Positions 45,796 through 54,872 are shown, counted from the stretch's first letter. The stretch: 64,000 nt of DNA from UBA1413 sp964552955 (GCA_964552955.1 CAZKIU010000013.1:23164-87163), one strand, 5' to 3'. A program made the numbers and translations. Notes: generated by a model from the sequence alone, not told the origin.

Positions 45796-46476
45796 ATGGA
45801 ATTGTGGATGGATGACCGGGCGGTGGAGCAGCAATACCGCGATTTGCTGGAACAGATCAAGTTGTATCGCAGTGGTGAGGTCGCCGATCTGATGAAGGAA
45901 CGCGGCATACAGTATAAGATGAACTGGGGTGTCTCCCTGATTGACCTGCGGGCCCTGGCTGCGGCGGTGGCTCCCTCGCATTTGCTGGCCCTGAAACTGT
46001 GGAACAAACAGTGGCGGGAGACCATGATTCTGGCCACCCTGGTCGATGATCCGTCGCAGGTGACTGAACAACAGATGGATTTCTGGACCCATAGTTTTGA
46101 AAACAGTGAGATTGCCGAACAGGCTTCGGCCAACCTGTGGTGGCGCACACCCTTTGCCTATGCCAAAGCCCTGGAGTGGTGCCGCGGCAAGAAACACCTG
46201 ATTCGCTTCACGGCCGTCCACTTGGCGGGGCGCCTGGCCCTGGCCGACAAGAAATCACCCGACGAGATGTTTGAACCCTTCATGGAAGAGCTGGTCACCC
46301 TTTCAAAAGACCCCGCGCTGGCTGAGGTGATCTACCGCTCCCTGATGATCATGGCCCACCGGTCGGCGTTCCTCCGGGGGCTGACCGGGGATCTGGCCGG
46401 AATCCTGAAACTCACTGACCAGGAAGCTGCACGGCGGCTGGCCGCCGAAATCGAAGAGGGCCTGAAATTCACCTGA
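45796..46476 (+). CDS. AlkD-like DNA alkylation repair protein
   Basis: 226 residues, all-helical HEAT-like repeats. The region VSLIDLRALAAAVAPSHLLALKLWNKQWRE and ETMILATLV matches DNA glycosylases of the AlkC/AlkD family that remove N3- and N7-alkylated purines without flipping the base. The catalytic Asp of AlkD (in a DxW motif) has no clear equal here, so the function may differ. Single gene, divergent from the flippase operon. Confidence 0.72.
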   Translation: MELWMDDRAVEQQYRDLLEQIKLYRSGEVADLMKERGIQYKMNWGVSLIDLRALAAAVAPSHLLALKLWNKQWRETMILATLVDDPSQVTEQQMDFWTHSFENSEIAEQASANLWWRTPFAYAKALEWCRGKKHLIRFTAVHLAGRLALADKKSPDEMFEPFMEELVTLSKDPALAEVIYRSLMIMAHRSAFLRGLTGDLAGILKLTDQEAARRLAAEIEEGLKFT

Positions 46477-46550
46477 CAGACTGCCGTTGTTCGCTCCTTA
46501 ACATCATATGTGTCAAAAAAAACCTTATATTGACCTAAAAATCCGACTCT

Positions 46551-47729
46551 ATGGCTTTGCTGGAAGTAAAAGACAACAAAACCAGGAAACTCTTTCACAA
46601 GGTACCGCACCTGATCTATAAGAATGACCCCAACTGGGCCTGCCCGCTGGAGATGATGGTGGAGAATAACTTCAATCCGTCGAAGAATGCCTCTTTCAAG
46701 AACGGGGAGGCGATCCGCTGGGTCCTGACTGGTGAAGACGGGCAGTTGCTGGGCAGGATTGCTGCTTTCTACCATCGTGATAAGGCCCTGGTTTATGAGC
46801 AGCCCACGGGAGGATGCGGATTTTTCGAGTGTGTCAACGACCGGGAGGCCGCGGTGAAACTCTTCTCAGCCGCCGTGGAATGGCTCAAATCCAAAGGGAT
46901 GGAGGCGATGGACGGGCCGGTCAACTTCGGGGAGAACTACATGAACTGGGGGCTTCTGGTCGACGGTTTCATGCCCCAGGGCTTCGGCATGCCGTACAAC
47001 CCGCCCTATTATGCCGACCTGTTCGACTATTTCGGCTTCCGCACCTATTTTAAACAGTACAGTTACCATCTCGATATCACCCTGCCCGAGTTGCCCGAGC
47101 GGTTCTGGAAGGTCGCCGAATGGGTCGCAAAGAAACCGCAGTTCAACTTCCGTCATTTCTCGTGGAAGGAGAGCGCCAAGTTCGTGGAGGATTTCGCCAC
47201 CGTTTATGACGATGCCTGGCGCTTCCATGAGCATTTCAAGCCGATGGACCGGGATGATCTGCATGATTTCCTCTCCTCCTCCAAACTGATGCTCGAGGAG
47301 AAGTTCGTCTGGTTTGCCTACCATGATGAAACGCCCATTGCCGTGATGGTGATGATACCCGATATCAACCAGATCCTGCGCCGCCTCAATGGTAAGCTCC
47401 ACCTCTGGAACATGGTGAGGCTGCTGTGGTACAAAAAGCACAAGGTGATGACCCGCATGCGGGGCATCATCATCGGCGTCTCCCCGAAATACCAGCGTTC
47501 GGGCATCGAATCGGCGATTTTCTGGCACCTGAGGCCGGTGATGTATACCATGCCCTGGTACAAGGAGCTGGAACTCTCCTGGGCGGGCGACTTCAACCCC
47601 AAAATCGTCGCCCTCTACGAATCGTTGGGCGGGAAACATATGAAAACCCACCATACCATGCGCTATCTCTTCGACCGTACGAAACCCTTTACCCGGGCTC
47701 CCATCATCGGGCAAAAACAGGAAGAGTGA
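46551..47729 (+). CDS. GNAT-like protein of unknown substrate
   Basis: 392 residues, of a kind seen widely in Bacteroidota. Residues about 1-200 include KLFHKVPHLIYKNDPNWACPLE, GRIAAFY and FFECVNDREAA; about 280-370 carry a GNAT-like acetyl-CoA site (GIIIGVSPKYQRSGIESAIFW). Two GNAT folds in tandem seem likely, the second with the CoA loop. Not a family I can name more precisely. Transcribed toward rpmE2, 94 bases away, which has its own promoter. Confidence 0.7.
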   Translation: MALLEVKDNKTRKLFHKVPHLIYKNDPNWACPLEMMVENNFNPSKNASFKNGEAIRWVLTGEDGQLLGRIAAFYHRDKALVYEQPTGGCGFFECVNDREAAVKLFSAAVEWLKSKGMEAMDGPVNFGENYMNWGLLVDGFMPQGFGMPYNPPYYADLFDYFGFRTYFKQYSYHLDITLPELPERFWKVAEWVAKKPQFNFRHFSWKESAKFVEDFATVYDDAWRFHEHFKPMDRDDLHDFLSSSKLMLEEKFVWFAYHDETPIAVMVMIPDINQILRRLNGKLHLWNMVRLLWYKKHKVMTRMRGIIIGVSPKYQRSGIESAIFWHLRPVMYTMPWYKELELSWAGDFNPKIVALYESLGGKHMKTHHTMRYLFDRTKPFTRAPIIGQKQEE

Positions 47730-47756
47730 AAAAAATGAAAGTTTCAGCAATAACAT

Positions 47757-47787
47757 TTTGCTTATTTGGTGATTAATTCTAACTTTG
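47757..47787 (+). promoter_or_regulatory. Promoter of rpmE2
   Basis: -33 box TTTG (47757-47760), 19-base spacer and -7 box TAACTTTG (47780-47787): the best full Bacteroidota promoter in the window. It lies 36 bases before the L31 start. Confidence 0.8.
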
Positions 47788-47823
47788 CCCCCCGTTTAAG
47801 AAACTGAAGAAATAATTACTAAA

Positions 47824-48087
47824 ATGAAACAGGGAATACATCCGGCAAGTTACAGAATGGTGGCCTTCAGGGATATGTCCAATGGTCACACCTTTCTCAC
47901 CCGGTCTACGGTCCAGAGCAAGGAAACCGTGGAAGTCGACGGCGTCACCTATCCTTTGGTGAAAATTGAAATCTCCAATACGTCACATCCGTTTTATACC
48001 GGTAAGGTGAAACTGGTTGACACGGCCGGCCGCGTCGACAAGTTCATGAACCGTTACAAAACGCACATGGAAAAGAGAAACAAGTAA
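47824..48087 (+). CDS. rpmE2: 50S ribosomal protein L31 type B
   Basis: 87 residues. MKQGIHPASYRMVAFRDM and FLTRSTVQ followed by SHPFYTGK and DTAGRVDKFMNRY match L31 of the zinc-free B type: the CxxC pair of zinc-binding L31 is missing. The gene stands alone with a strong promoter and a strong terminator. Confidence 0.97.
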   Translation: MKQGIHPASYRMVAFRDMSNGHTFLTRSTVQSKETVEVDGVTYPLVKIEISNTSHPFYTGKVKLVDTAGRVDKFMNRYKTHMEKRNK

Positions 48088-48104
48088 ATCTTCGCGATAT
48101 GTTG

Positions 48105-48133
48105 AAAAGCTCCGGTCACGGAGCTTTTTTTTT
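48105..48133 (+). terminator. Rho-independent terminator of rpmE2
   Basis: A 10-base stem AAAAGCTCCG / CGGAGCTTTT with a four-base loop (GTCA) runs into nine T, 18 bases after the stop codon. Confidence 0.95.
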
Positions 48134-48189
48134 GGCCGGTACTGCCAAAACTGGTCAACCGGACTGGGTCAAGGCGCCGCTGAAACCCC

Positions 48190-48204
48190 TGGCACAACTA
48201 TTGC
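48190..48204 (+). promoter_or_regulatory. Candidate sigma-54 (RpoN) promoter of lon
   Basis: TGGCACAACTATTGC holds the -24 GG and -12 GC of sigma-54 promoters with exact ten-base spacing (TGGCAC-N5-TTGC). The expected start site is near 48216, 58 bases before the lon ATG. Confidence 0.6.
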
Positions 48205-48226
48205 CTGATGATAATGCCTGGAAACA

Positions 48227-48234
48227 TAAGTTTG
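48227..48234 (+). promoter_or_regulatory. Second promoter -7 box for lon
   Basis: TAAGTTTG fits TAnnTTTG; a TTG at 48201-48203 lies 23 bases upstream, a little far for a -33 box. It would give a shorter transcript of lon than the sigma-54 site. Confidence 0.4.
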
Positions 48235-48273
48235 TTAAACGACAATTTGTCATAAGGAAACGGAGCTGATAAC

Positions 48274-50727
48274 ATGGGAAACACAAAAAATAGCGGACTG
48301 AGGAGCTGGGATTTCTCTGACCTGATCCACAACAATGCTGAATTTTTTCCGATCATCGCCGATGGGGATGATGCTGACCTGCGGAATCCGGAGGTGCCTG
48401 AATTATTGCCGGTGCTTCCCTTGCGGAATACGGTTCTCTTTCCGGGGGTAGTGATCCCCATCAGTGTGGGGCGGCAGAAGTCGCTGCGGCTGATCCAGGA
48501 TGTCAACAGGGGCACGAAGCTGCTGGGGACCCTGGCGCAGACCGATCCGCAGGTCGATGATCCTGCAGAGGAAGAGCTCTATCAGGTGGGTACGGTGGCC
48601 GAGATTCTCAAGGTGCTGGAGATGCCCGACGGGTCGACGACCGTCATCATCCAGGGGAAAAGACGGTTCCGGGTGGCCCGCTTTATTTCATCCGATCCTT
48701 ACTACAAGGCTAGTGTGGAGGTGATGCAGGATATTCCCCCGGTCGACAGTGCCGAGTTCAGCGCCATCGTGGGGTCCTTGAAGGACCTGTCCATCAAGAT
48801 TGCCCAGTTCTCCTCGAATGTGCCGCCGGAGGCCACCTTCGCGGTCAAGAACATTGAGAATTCCACCTTCCTGATCAACTTCATCTGCTCCAATACCGAT
48901 ATCAGCGTGGAGGAGAAGCAGAAGCTCCTGGAGATCGATGATTTGCGTGACCGGGGGGTACAGGCCATCAGCTATCTGGTCAGGGAGGTGCAGATGCTGG
49001 AGCTGAAGCACGATATCCAGAAGAAGGTCAAGACCGATATCGACAAGCAGCAGCGCGAATACATGCTGCACCAGCAGATGAAGACCATTCAGGACGAGCT
49101 GGGGGGCAGTCCCGTTGACCAGGAGATCAAAGCGCTCAGGGAGCGGGCCGCGGAGAAGAAGTGGAGTGAGGAGACCGGCAAGCATTTCAACAAGGAGGTG
49201 GAGAAGCTGAGCCGGTTGAATCCTGCCGCCGGGGAGTACTCGGTGCAGTTTGGATACTGTCAGACCTTGCTGGATCTGCCATGGCAGGAGACGACCACCG
49301 ACAATTTTGATCTGGAGCATGCCCGGCAGGTCCTCGATGAGGACCATTTCGGACTGGAAAAGGTCAAGGAGCGCATCCTCGAGCATCTGGCGGTGCTGAA
49401 GCTGAAGAACGATCTGAAGGCGCCCATTCTCTGTCTTTACGGGCCTCCCGGGGTGGGGAAGACCTCATTGGGCAAGTCCATCGCCCGTACCCTGGGCCGT
49501 AAATATGTGCGGATGAGCCTGGGGGGCCTCCACGATGAGTCGGAGATCCGCGGGCACCGCAAGACATACATCGGAGCCATGCCCGGACGGGTGATCCAGA
49601 ATATCAAGAAGGTGAAATCCTCCAATCCGGTTTTCGTTCTCGACGAAATCGACAAGGTGTCGCACCAGTTTCATGGTGATCCGGCATCGGCATTGCTGGA
49701 GGTCCTCGATCCGGAACAGAATGGTGAGTTCCATGACAACTTTCTGGAGATCGAATATGACCTGAGCAAGGTGATGTTTATCGCCACTGCCAATACCCTG
49801 AACACCATAGCCCCGCCGCTGCGTGACCGGCTGGAACTGATCGAGATGAGCGGTTACCTGGTGGAAGAAAAAGTGGAGATTGCCCGCCGCCACCTGGTGC
49901 CCAAACAGTTGGAAAACCACGGTGTGAAACCGGGCGAGCTGGAATTCCCGAAGGAGGTGCTGGAGCACATCATCGAGCATTACACCCGAGAGTCGGGGGT
50001 GCGCGAACTGGACCAGAAGCTGGCCAGGGTAGTGCGCCGCGTAGCCAAGAAGATCGCCTTCGGGGAGCCTTACAATCTCAGGGTGACCATTGAAGATATC
50101 CGTGAGTATCTGGGGGTCATCGAATACCTGAAGGAAGCCTACCAGGGCAATGATTTCGCGGGGGTGGTGACCGGACTGGCGTGGACGGCGGCAGGAGGGG
50201 AGATCCTTTACGTGGAGAGCAGTCTGAGCAAGGGCAAGGGGGCGCTGACCATCACCGGCAACCTGGGCGACGTGATGAAGGAGTCGGCGGTGCTGGCCAT
50301 GGAATTCCTCAAGAGCCATGCCACGGAACTGGAACTCAATTCCGAGGTTTTCGGATCGTGGAACGTCCATATCCATGTTCCCGAGGGGGCGATTCCCAAA
50401 GACGGGCCCTCGGCGGGGATTACCATGGTGACCTCGCTGGCTTCGGCCTTTACGCAGCGTAAGGTCAAGGCGGGAGTAGCTATGACGGGAGAGATCACCC
50501 TTCGGGGAAAAGTGCTTCCGGTAGGAGGCATCAAGGAGAAGATCCTGGCCGCCAAGAGGGCTGGCATCCGCGAAATCATCCTGTCGGAGGAGAACCGCAA
50601 GGATCTGGAGGAGATCAAACCGGTGTACCTGGCCGGGCTTAAATTTCACTTTGTGAAGACTATTGCCGAGGTGCTGCACCATGCCCTCCTGAAAACCAGG
50701 GTGAAGAATCCGCTCCAGATCTCCTGA
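48274..50727 (+). CDS. lon: ATP-dependent protease Lon
   Basis: 817 residues. The N-terminal substrate domain (about 40-240) is followed by a coiled-coil KVKTDIDKQQREYMLHQQMK, Walker A GPPGVGKT (about 390), Walker B FVLDEIDK, and the protease domain with catalytic Ser in PKDGPSAGIT (about 713) and Lys in GGIKEKILAAK (about 754). It degrades damaged and regulatory proteins in the cytoplasm. Start ATG 48274. Two overlapping promoter types precede it, so it may answer both housekeeping and RpoN-controlled signals. Confidence 0.97.
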   Translation: MGNTKNSGLRSWDFSDLIHNNAEFFPIIADGDDADLRNPEVPELLPVLPLRNTVLFPGVVIPISVGRQKSLRLIQDVNRGTKLLGTLAQTDPQVDDPAEEELYQVGTVAEILKVLEMPDGSTTVIIQGKRRFRVARFISSDPYYKASVEVMQDIPPVDSAEFSAIVGSLKDLSIKIAQFSSNVPPEATFAVKNIENSTFLINFICSNTDISVEEKQKLLEIDDLRDRGVQAISYLVREVQMLELKHDIQKKVKTDIDKQQREYMLHQQMKTIQDELGGSPVDQEIKALRERAAEKKWSEETGKHFNKEVEKLSRLNPAAGEYSVQFGYCQTLLDLPWQETTTDNFDLEHARQVLDEDHFGLEKVKERILEHLAVLKLKNDLKAPILCLYGPPGVGKTSLGKSIARTLGRKYVRMSLGGLHDESEIRGHRKTYIGAMPGRVIQNIKKVKSSNPVFVLDEIDKVSHQFHGDPASALLEVLDPEQNGEFHDNFLEIEYDLSKVMFIATANTLNTIAPPLRDRLELIEMSGYLVEEKVEIARRHLVPKQLENHGVKPGELEFPKEVLEHIIEHYTRESGVRELDQKLARVVRRVAKKIAFGEPYNLRVTIEDIREYLGVIEYLKEAYQGNDFAGVVTGLAWTAAGGEILYVESSLSKGKGALTITGNLGDVMKESAVLAMEFLKSHATELELNSEVFGSWNVHIHVPEGAIPKDGPSAGITMVTSLASAFTQRKVKAGVAMTGEITLRGKVLPVGGIKEKILAAKRAGIREIILSEENRKDLEEIKPVYLAGLKFHFVKTIAEVLHHALLKTRVKNPLQIS

Positions 50728-50778
50728 TTCCACGACAGCGCATGGGTGGTCGTCGTTGGCTTTTCTGTTTATGAGGGG

Positions 50779-52629
50779 TCAGCTCACTGAACGGCCCAGC
50801 ATGAGCATGTCGAGGGCGTCCTGGTAGGAGCCTGCCCGGTCAATTCTTCCTGAGTTGACAAAGAAAATCTCATCGGCGCTTTCGATGGTGTTCATCCTGT
50901 GGGCAATGAGAACCCGTGTGGTAGACGCCGGCAGTTGCCTGAGGATGGCCTCCAGTTGTTTTTCGGTCACCGTATCGATATTGGCCGTGGCCTCGTCGAG
51001 GATAAGCAGTTCAGGCTGCCGCAGGATGGCCCGCATAAAGGCAATGAGTTGTTTTTGGCCCAGGCTCAGGCTATCTCCGATCTTTTGAACCGGCGTGTCC
51101 AGTCCCCTGTCAAACCGCCCGATCAGGGGTGAAAGCAGGGCATCCTCGATTGACTTCTCCAAATCTTCCCGGGTGATCCCGGCGCATTCAGGGAGACCAT
51201 AGAGGATGTTTTCCCTCACATTTCCCGAGAAGAGGAACGGTTCCTGGAGGATAAAGCCTATTCTGGCACTCCGTTCGCAGGGGGTGAGGGTGCGGATATC
51301 GCGGCCGTTGAAGAGGACCCTTCCGCTGGTGGGGTCGTAGAGGCGGGCCATCAGGGCAGCGGTGGTCGATTTGCCGCCACCCGTGGGGCCTACGAAGGCA
51401 TAGGTCTTCCCCCGTTCCAGAGAGAAACTGATGTTGTGGAGGACCTCCTTCCCGTTAGGATAATGGAAGGAGACCGCTCTGAACTCGACATGTCTGCCAG
51501 ATCCTGTTCGGGGTGACGCCTCCTCCCGGTTCTTTACCCCGAATTCTGTGGTTGCAGTGAAGTGAGGCAGGCTGCCTTCGACGTGTTGTGCCGGCACCTC
51601 CTCCTCCTTGAGCAGGGGCAGGTTACTTTCCAGGGTGAGGAGGTGGGCAATACGGTCCCAGGCGGCCAGGGCCGTCTGGAAGTTGGCCCATAAGGCCGCC
51701 ATTTGCCGCAGGGGGTTGTAGAAGTTGGTAATGTAAGCGATGAAGCTGATCAGGAGACCCACGGTAAAATAGCCCCTGATGATCATCCATATGCCCAGGG
51801 CCAACACGATCAGTTGTCCGATGTGGGAGGCGAAGGTATAGACGGGGGTAAGCAGGTGGTTGGCGATGCCTGCCTGCACCGACTTGCGGTAGTTCTCGAG
51901 GTTCACCTCGCTGAACCGCTTCCTGAAATAGTCGCGCCGGTTAAAGGCGGCCACCACCTTGAAGTTGGCCAGGCTTTCCTGGATTTCCGCAGATAAAAGC
52001 CCCAGGCTCTGGAGGCTGGCCTCGTTTTTCCTTCTCACCCAGGGCGAGATGCTTTTAGTAAAAAGCAGCAGCAAAAGGGCAGGAACCAGGGCGGTCAGTC
52101 CCAGGGGAAGATTAAGCGTCAGCAGCAGGATCCCCGCGCCGGTCATGGAGATCAGGCTGCCGATGAATTGCATCAGCGACTGGGCAAAGAATTGGTTCAC
52201 CCGGTCGGTGTCGTTGTTGATTCTGGAAATCAGGTCCCCGGCTTTGTTCTGGTTAAAAAATTCGAGCGGTAACTCCTGCAGTTTAGTGAAGACCGAATTG
52301 CGCAGGCTGAAGAGCATCCGCTGGCCGATGCCTCCCATCATGCGCATCTGGGCGTAATTCACCAGGTAAGCCAAGAGGTAAACCGCCAGCAAGATCCCGC
52401 TGAAGAGCAGCACCCCGTGGAAATTCTTGGTCTGGATATACTTATCGATGGTATACCCCAGCAGGAAGGGCCCCGATAGGGTCAGTGCGGCATTCAGCAG
52501 GATCGCGGTCAGCGCCTTGATCAGGTTGGAGCGTTCCCCGCCGATGATCGTCAGCAGTTTCTTCAGGGAAGCCAGCGGCGCCATTTTCTTCCCCTTTCCC
52601 ACGGGAGCCTGGTTCAGATCATAGTTCAT
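50779..52629 (-). CDS. ABC exporter half-transporter (MsbA/LmrA type)
   Basis: 616 residues: six helices (about 25-330), a variable linker (about 335-378), then the ATPase with GPTGGGKST, signature DSLSLGQKQLI, LLILDEATANID and IAHRMNT. Exports lipids, drugs or peptides. Its start overlaps the end of the upstream ABC gene by 11 bases, so the two likely form a heterodimer. The linker is rich in Glu, Thr and Gly and longer than usual. Confidence 0.92.
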   Translation of the reverse strand: MNYDLNQAPVGKGKKMAPLASLKKLLTIIGGERSNLIKALTAILLNAALTLSGPFLLGYTIDKYIQTKNFHGVLLFSGILLAVYLLAYLVNYAQMRMMGGIGQRMLFSLRNSVFTKLQELPLEFFNQNKAGDLISRINNDTDRVNQFFAQSLMQFIGSLISMTGAGILLLTLNLPLGLTALVPALLLLLFTKSISPWVRRKNEASLQSLGLLSAEIQESLANFKVVAAFNRRDYFRKRFSEVNLENYRKSVQAGIANHLLTPVYTFASHIGQLIVLALGIWMIIRGYFTVGLLISFIAYITNFYNPLRQMAALWANFQTALAAWDRIAHLLTLESNLPLLKEEEVPAQHVEGSLPHFTATTEFGVKNREEASPRTGSGRHVEFRAVSFHYPNGKEVLHNISFSLERGKTYAFVGPTGGGKSTTAALMARLYDPTSGRVLFNGRDIRTLTPCERSARIGFILQEPFLFSGNVRENILYGLPECAGITREDLEKSIEDALLSPLIGRFDRGLDTPVQKIGDSLSLGQKQLIAFMRAILRQPELLILDEATANIDTVTEKQLEAILRQLPASTTRVLIAHRMNTIESADEIFFVNSGRIDRAGSYQDALDMLMLGRSVS

Positions 52630-54367
52630 TGTGGTGCGTGCTTTGCTGTGACTGGTAGATCTGGTTGTACTCGGGCGACTGCCGCATCAACTCCCCATGA
52701 TGACCCGAGGCGATGATCTCCCCCTCCATCAGCAGGATGATCTGGTCGTAATCCTCCACGGAAGAGATTTTCTGGGTCACCGACACCAGGGTCAGTCCGG
52801 GATAATTCTGACTAATATTATCGAGTATTCTTTTCTCTGTATTCCGGTCGACGCGGGCTGTGAAGTCATCGAGCAGCAGGACTTTCGGATCGAGGGCGAG
52901 GGCCCGGGCCAGCATCACCCGCTGCTTCTGACCTCCGGAAAGGCTGGTGCCCCTTTCCGACACCATCGTCTCCAACTGATCGGGCATGGCGGTGATAAAA
53001 TCCTCCAGTTCAGCCGTTTGGATGGCCCTGGTGATAGCTTTCTCCTGAACACTCTGGTCGAAGGCGATATTTTCGCGCAGGGACAAATGGAACAAAACGC
53101 TGTCCTGAAAGACAAAGCCCGTATTACGGTGGAACACCTCCTTATCATAATTCTCTAGTGGAACCCCGTCGTAAGTGATGGTTCCCTTATCGGGTGCGAC
53201 CAATCCCGTCAGCAGGTAAAGCAACTGGCTCTTTCCGGCGGCGGTCGGGCCGATAATGGCGGTCCGGGTTCCTGCTTCTACCCGGAAAGAGATGTTTTTC
53301 AGTACGGGTTTCTCTCCATAACTGAGGGAGACCCCGTTGACGTTGATCGTGCCCCTGATGTTTTCCCGGACGCTCCCTTTCTCCACGGGGAGCGGCACTT
53401 CCAGGACCTGTCTGATTCTTCCGTAGGAGGCGGTTGCAGAGGCGATGATGTTGGTCATGAAGCCGATCATCATCACGGGGAAGATCAGCATGGCCAGGTA
53501 GCTGTTGAAGGCGGCGAAGCTTCCCAGGGAGAGGGTGCCGGCCACGATAAAATGGCCTCCCAGGGCGAGGATGGTCACCACGGCCAGGTTGGAGATGAAG
53601 GTGATGGTGGGCACCAGTACCGAGAAGAGGGCAACGATCGATAAACCCAGGTCGCGCGACTCGCTGTTTTTCTGCACGAATTTGAGGCTCTCGGGAAGCT
53701 GGGAGTTCAGGACCCTGATCAGTGCCGACCCCATGATGCTCTCGTTGATCACCCGGTTCAGACCGTCAATGATCTCCCTGCTCTTCCTGAAGAGGTGGGT
53801 CAACCGACGTCTGACCATGAAAAAGGTGAAGGCGATCACCGGCACGATGATCAACACGGCCAGTGCCAGTCTCCAGTGGATTCTGATCAGCAGGAAGCCG
53901 GCCCCGATGATCATGAAGAGGGAGGAGACGATGGTGACAAAGGCCTGGGCCACGAACATTTTCACCGCATCCATGTCGGAAGTGAGATTGGTCAGCAACC
54001 GGGCGGGATTGGAGGAGAGGATATAGGTGTAGCTCTGGCGGGAGATCTTGCCGGCCAGTTTTTCGCGGTAGTCGCGGGCGACCCGTTCCGAGGTATATGT
54101 TTGCAGGATGCTCTGGATCAAGGTGAAGACGAAAATTCCGGCCGCGGCTGCGGTGAACTCCGCAATGACAGCCCCGGCATGGAACCGGTTAGCCGAGAAG
54201 GCATCGATGCTGCGGGAGATGATGTCGGGGATGAGCAGGTTGAGGCTGCTGCCTGCCAGCGCCATCAGGACCAATAGCAAGATCATCCCCTTGTAGGCGC
54301 CGAGTAATCCGAACAATCCGCCGTTTCCTCTCTTTTCTGCTGATGGCTTCCGGGGTGTGGTGGTCAT
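52619..54367 (-). CDS. ABC exporter half-transporter, partner of the next gene
   Basis: 582 residues with six helices, then Walker A GPTAAGKSQLL, signature GTSLSGGQKQRV and Walker B VLLLDDFTARVD. The Walker B glutamate after DD is replaced (DDFTA in place of DEATA), a feature of degenerate sites in heterodimeric exporters, so this half probably binds ATP without splitting it well. It overlaps the partner gene by 11 bases. Its start is 4 bases from the stop of the DUF5522-like gene once the assembly gap is closed. Confidence 0.92.
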   Translation of the reverse strand: MTTTPRKPSAEKRGNGGLFGLLGAYKGMILLLVLMALAGSSLNLLIPDIISRSIDAFSANRFHAGAVIAEFTAAAAGIFVFTLIQSILQTYTSERVARDYREKLAGKISRQSYTYILSSNPARLLTNLTSDMDAVKMFVAQAFVTIVSSLFMIIGAGFLLIRIHWRLALAVLIIVPVIAFTFFMVRRRLTHLFRKSREIIDGLNRVINESIMGSALIRVLNSQLPESLKFVQKNSESRDLGLSIVALFSVLVPTITFISNLAVVTILALGGHFIVAGTLSLGSFAAFNSYLAMLIFPVMMIGFMTNIIASATASYGRIRQVLEVPLPVEKGSVRENIRGTINVNGVSLSYGEKPVLKNISFRVEAGTRTAIIGPTAAGKSQLLYLLTGLVAPDKGTITYDGVPLENYDKEVFHRNTGFVFQDSVLFHLSLRENIAFDQSVQEKAITRAIQTAELEDFITAMPDQLETMVSERGTSLSGGQKQRVMLARALALDPKVLLLDDFTARVDRNTEKRILDNISQNYPGLTLVSVTQKISSVEDYDQIILLMEGEIIASGHHGELMRQSPEYNQIYQSQQSTHHNEL

Positions 54368-54416
54368 GGTTTCAGGGGTTGCGCAGCCGGGTGTTTCCCT
54401 TGACCGCCTTGGGCCA
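54362..54416. repeat. Left copy of a 55-base exact repeat at the assembly gap
   Basis: Identical to 54517-54571. See the gap entry: an overlap left unjoined by a k-mer assembler. Confidence 0.95.
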
Positions 54417-54516
54417 NNNNNNNNNNNNNNNNNNNNNNNNNNNNNNNNNNNNNNNNNNNNNNNNNNNNNNNNNNNNNNNNNNNNNNNNNNNNNNNNNNNN
54501 NNNNNNNNNNNNNNNN
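54417..54516. other. Assembly gap of exactly 100 N
   Basis: The 55 bases on its left recur exactly on its right, so the two contigs overlap and nothing need be missing. Removing the N run and one copy joins the DUF5522-like gene to the ABC exporter gene with 4 bases between them. Confidence 0.97.
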
Positions 54517-54571
54517 GGTCATGGTTTCAGGGGTTGCGCAGCCGGGTGTTTCCCTTGACCGCCTTGGGCCA
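54517..54571. repeat. Right copy of the 55-base exact repeat at the assembly gap
   Basis: Same as 54362-54416; the copy includes the 3' end of the DUF5522-like gene and the start codon of the ABC exporter gene. Confidence 0.95.
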
Positions 54572-54793
54572 GTAAGGACAGTTGCGGCAGCCGTTGGCAC
54601 AGCAATAGCCCCGCTTGCGGAGGTATTCCTCCGTCATGACGCGGTAGCCCTCGGGGGTCAGGGTATAGTCGATCCCTTCCTTCAGCGGGTCACCGCCATA
54701 TTCAATGTCGTCGGGGAAATAGGCCATGTGAGTAAGGTTATTGAGTCTATGGTGCAACAGTCCGCAGAAGAGGGGAAGCCGCCAGGGTTGCAT
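54527..54793 (-). CDS. Small cysteine-rich DUF5522-like protein
   Basis: 88 residues from ATG 54793, or 66 from ATG 54727 (MAYFPDDIEYG). EGIDYTLTPEGYRVMTEEYL and RGYCCANGCRNCPYWPK resemble DUF5522 proteins, whose conserved Cys set CC-x2-GC-x2-CPY suggests a metal site. Function unknown. It follows ribBA closely and precedes two ABC genes. The first 22 residues of the longer form are not family-like; they would be started within TGATG formed by a duplicated ribBA 3' end, so I favour 54727 slightly. Confidence 0.72.
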   Translation of the reverse strand: MQPWRLPLFCGLLHHRLNNLTHMAYFPDDIEYGGDPLKEGIDYTLTPEGYRVMTEEYLRKRGYCCANGCRNCPYWPKAVKGNTRLRNP

Positions 54794-54872
54794 CAGGATT
54801 CCCCTTTGTCGTAGCCGAAGCGCAGCAGGATTGGGTCAGGATTCCCCTTCATCGTAACTGAAGCGCTGCAGG
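54794..54872. repeat. Duplicated 3' end of ribBA
   Basis: Two 36-base copies, 54794-54829 and 54837-54872, differ at about five positions and are offset by 43 bases. The second codes for the last residues of RibBA (RFSYDEGES); the first is its echo after the stop codon. Confidence 0.75.

Noticed and set aside
54362..54571. Biological direct repeat or mobile element ends
   Set aside because: The exact 55-base identity on both sides of a run of exactly 100 N is better explained by assembly.
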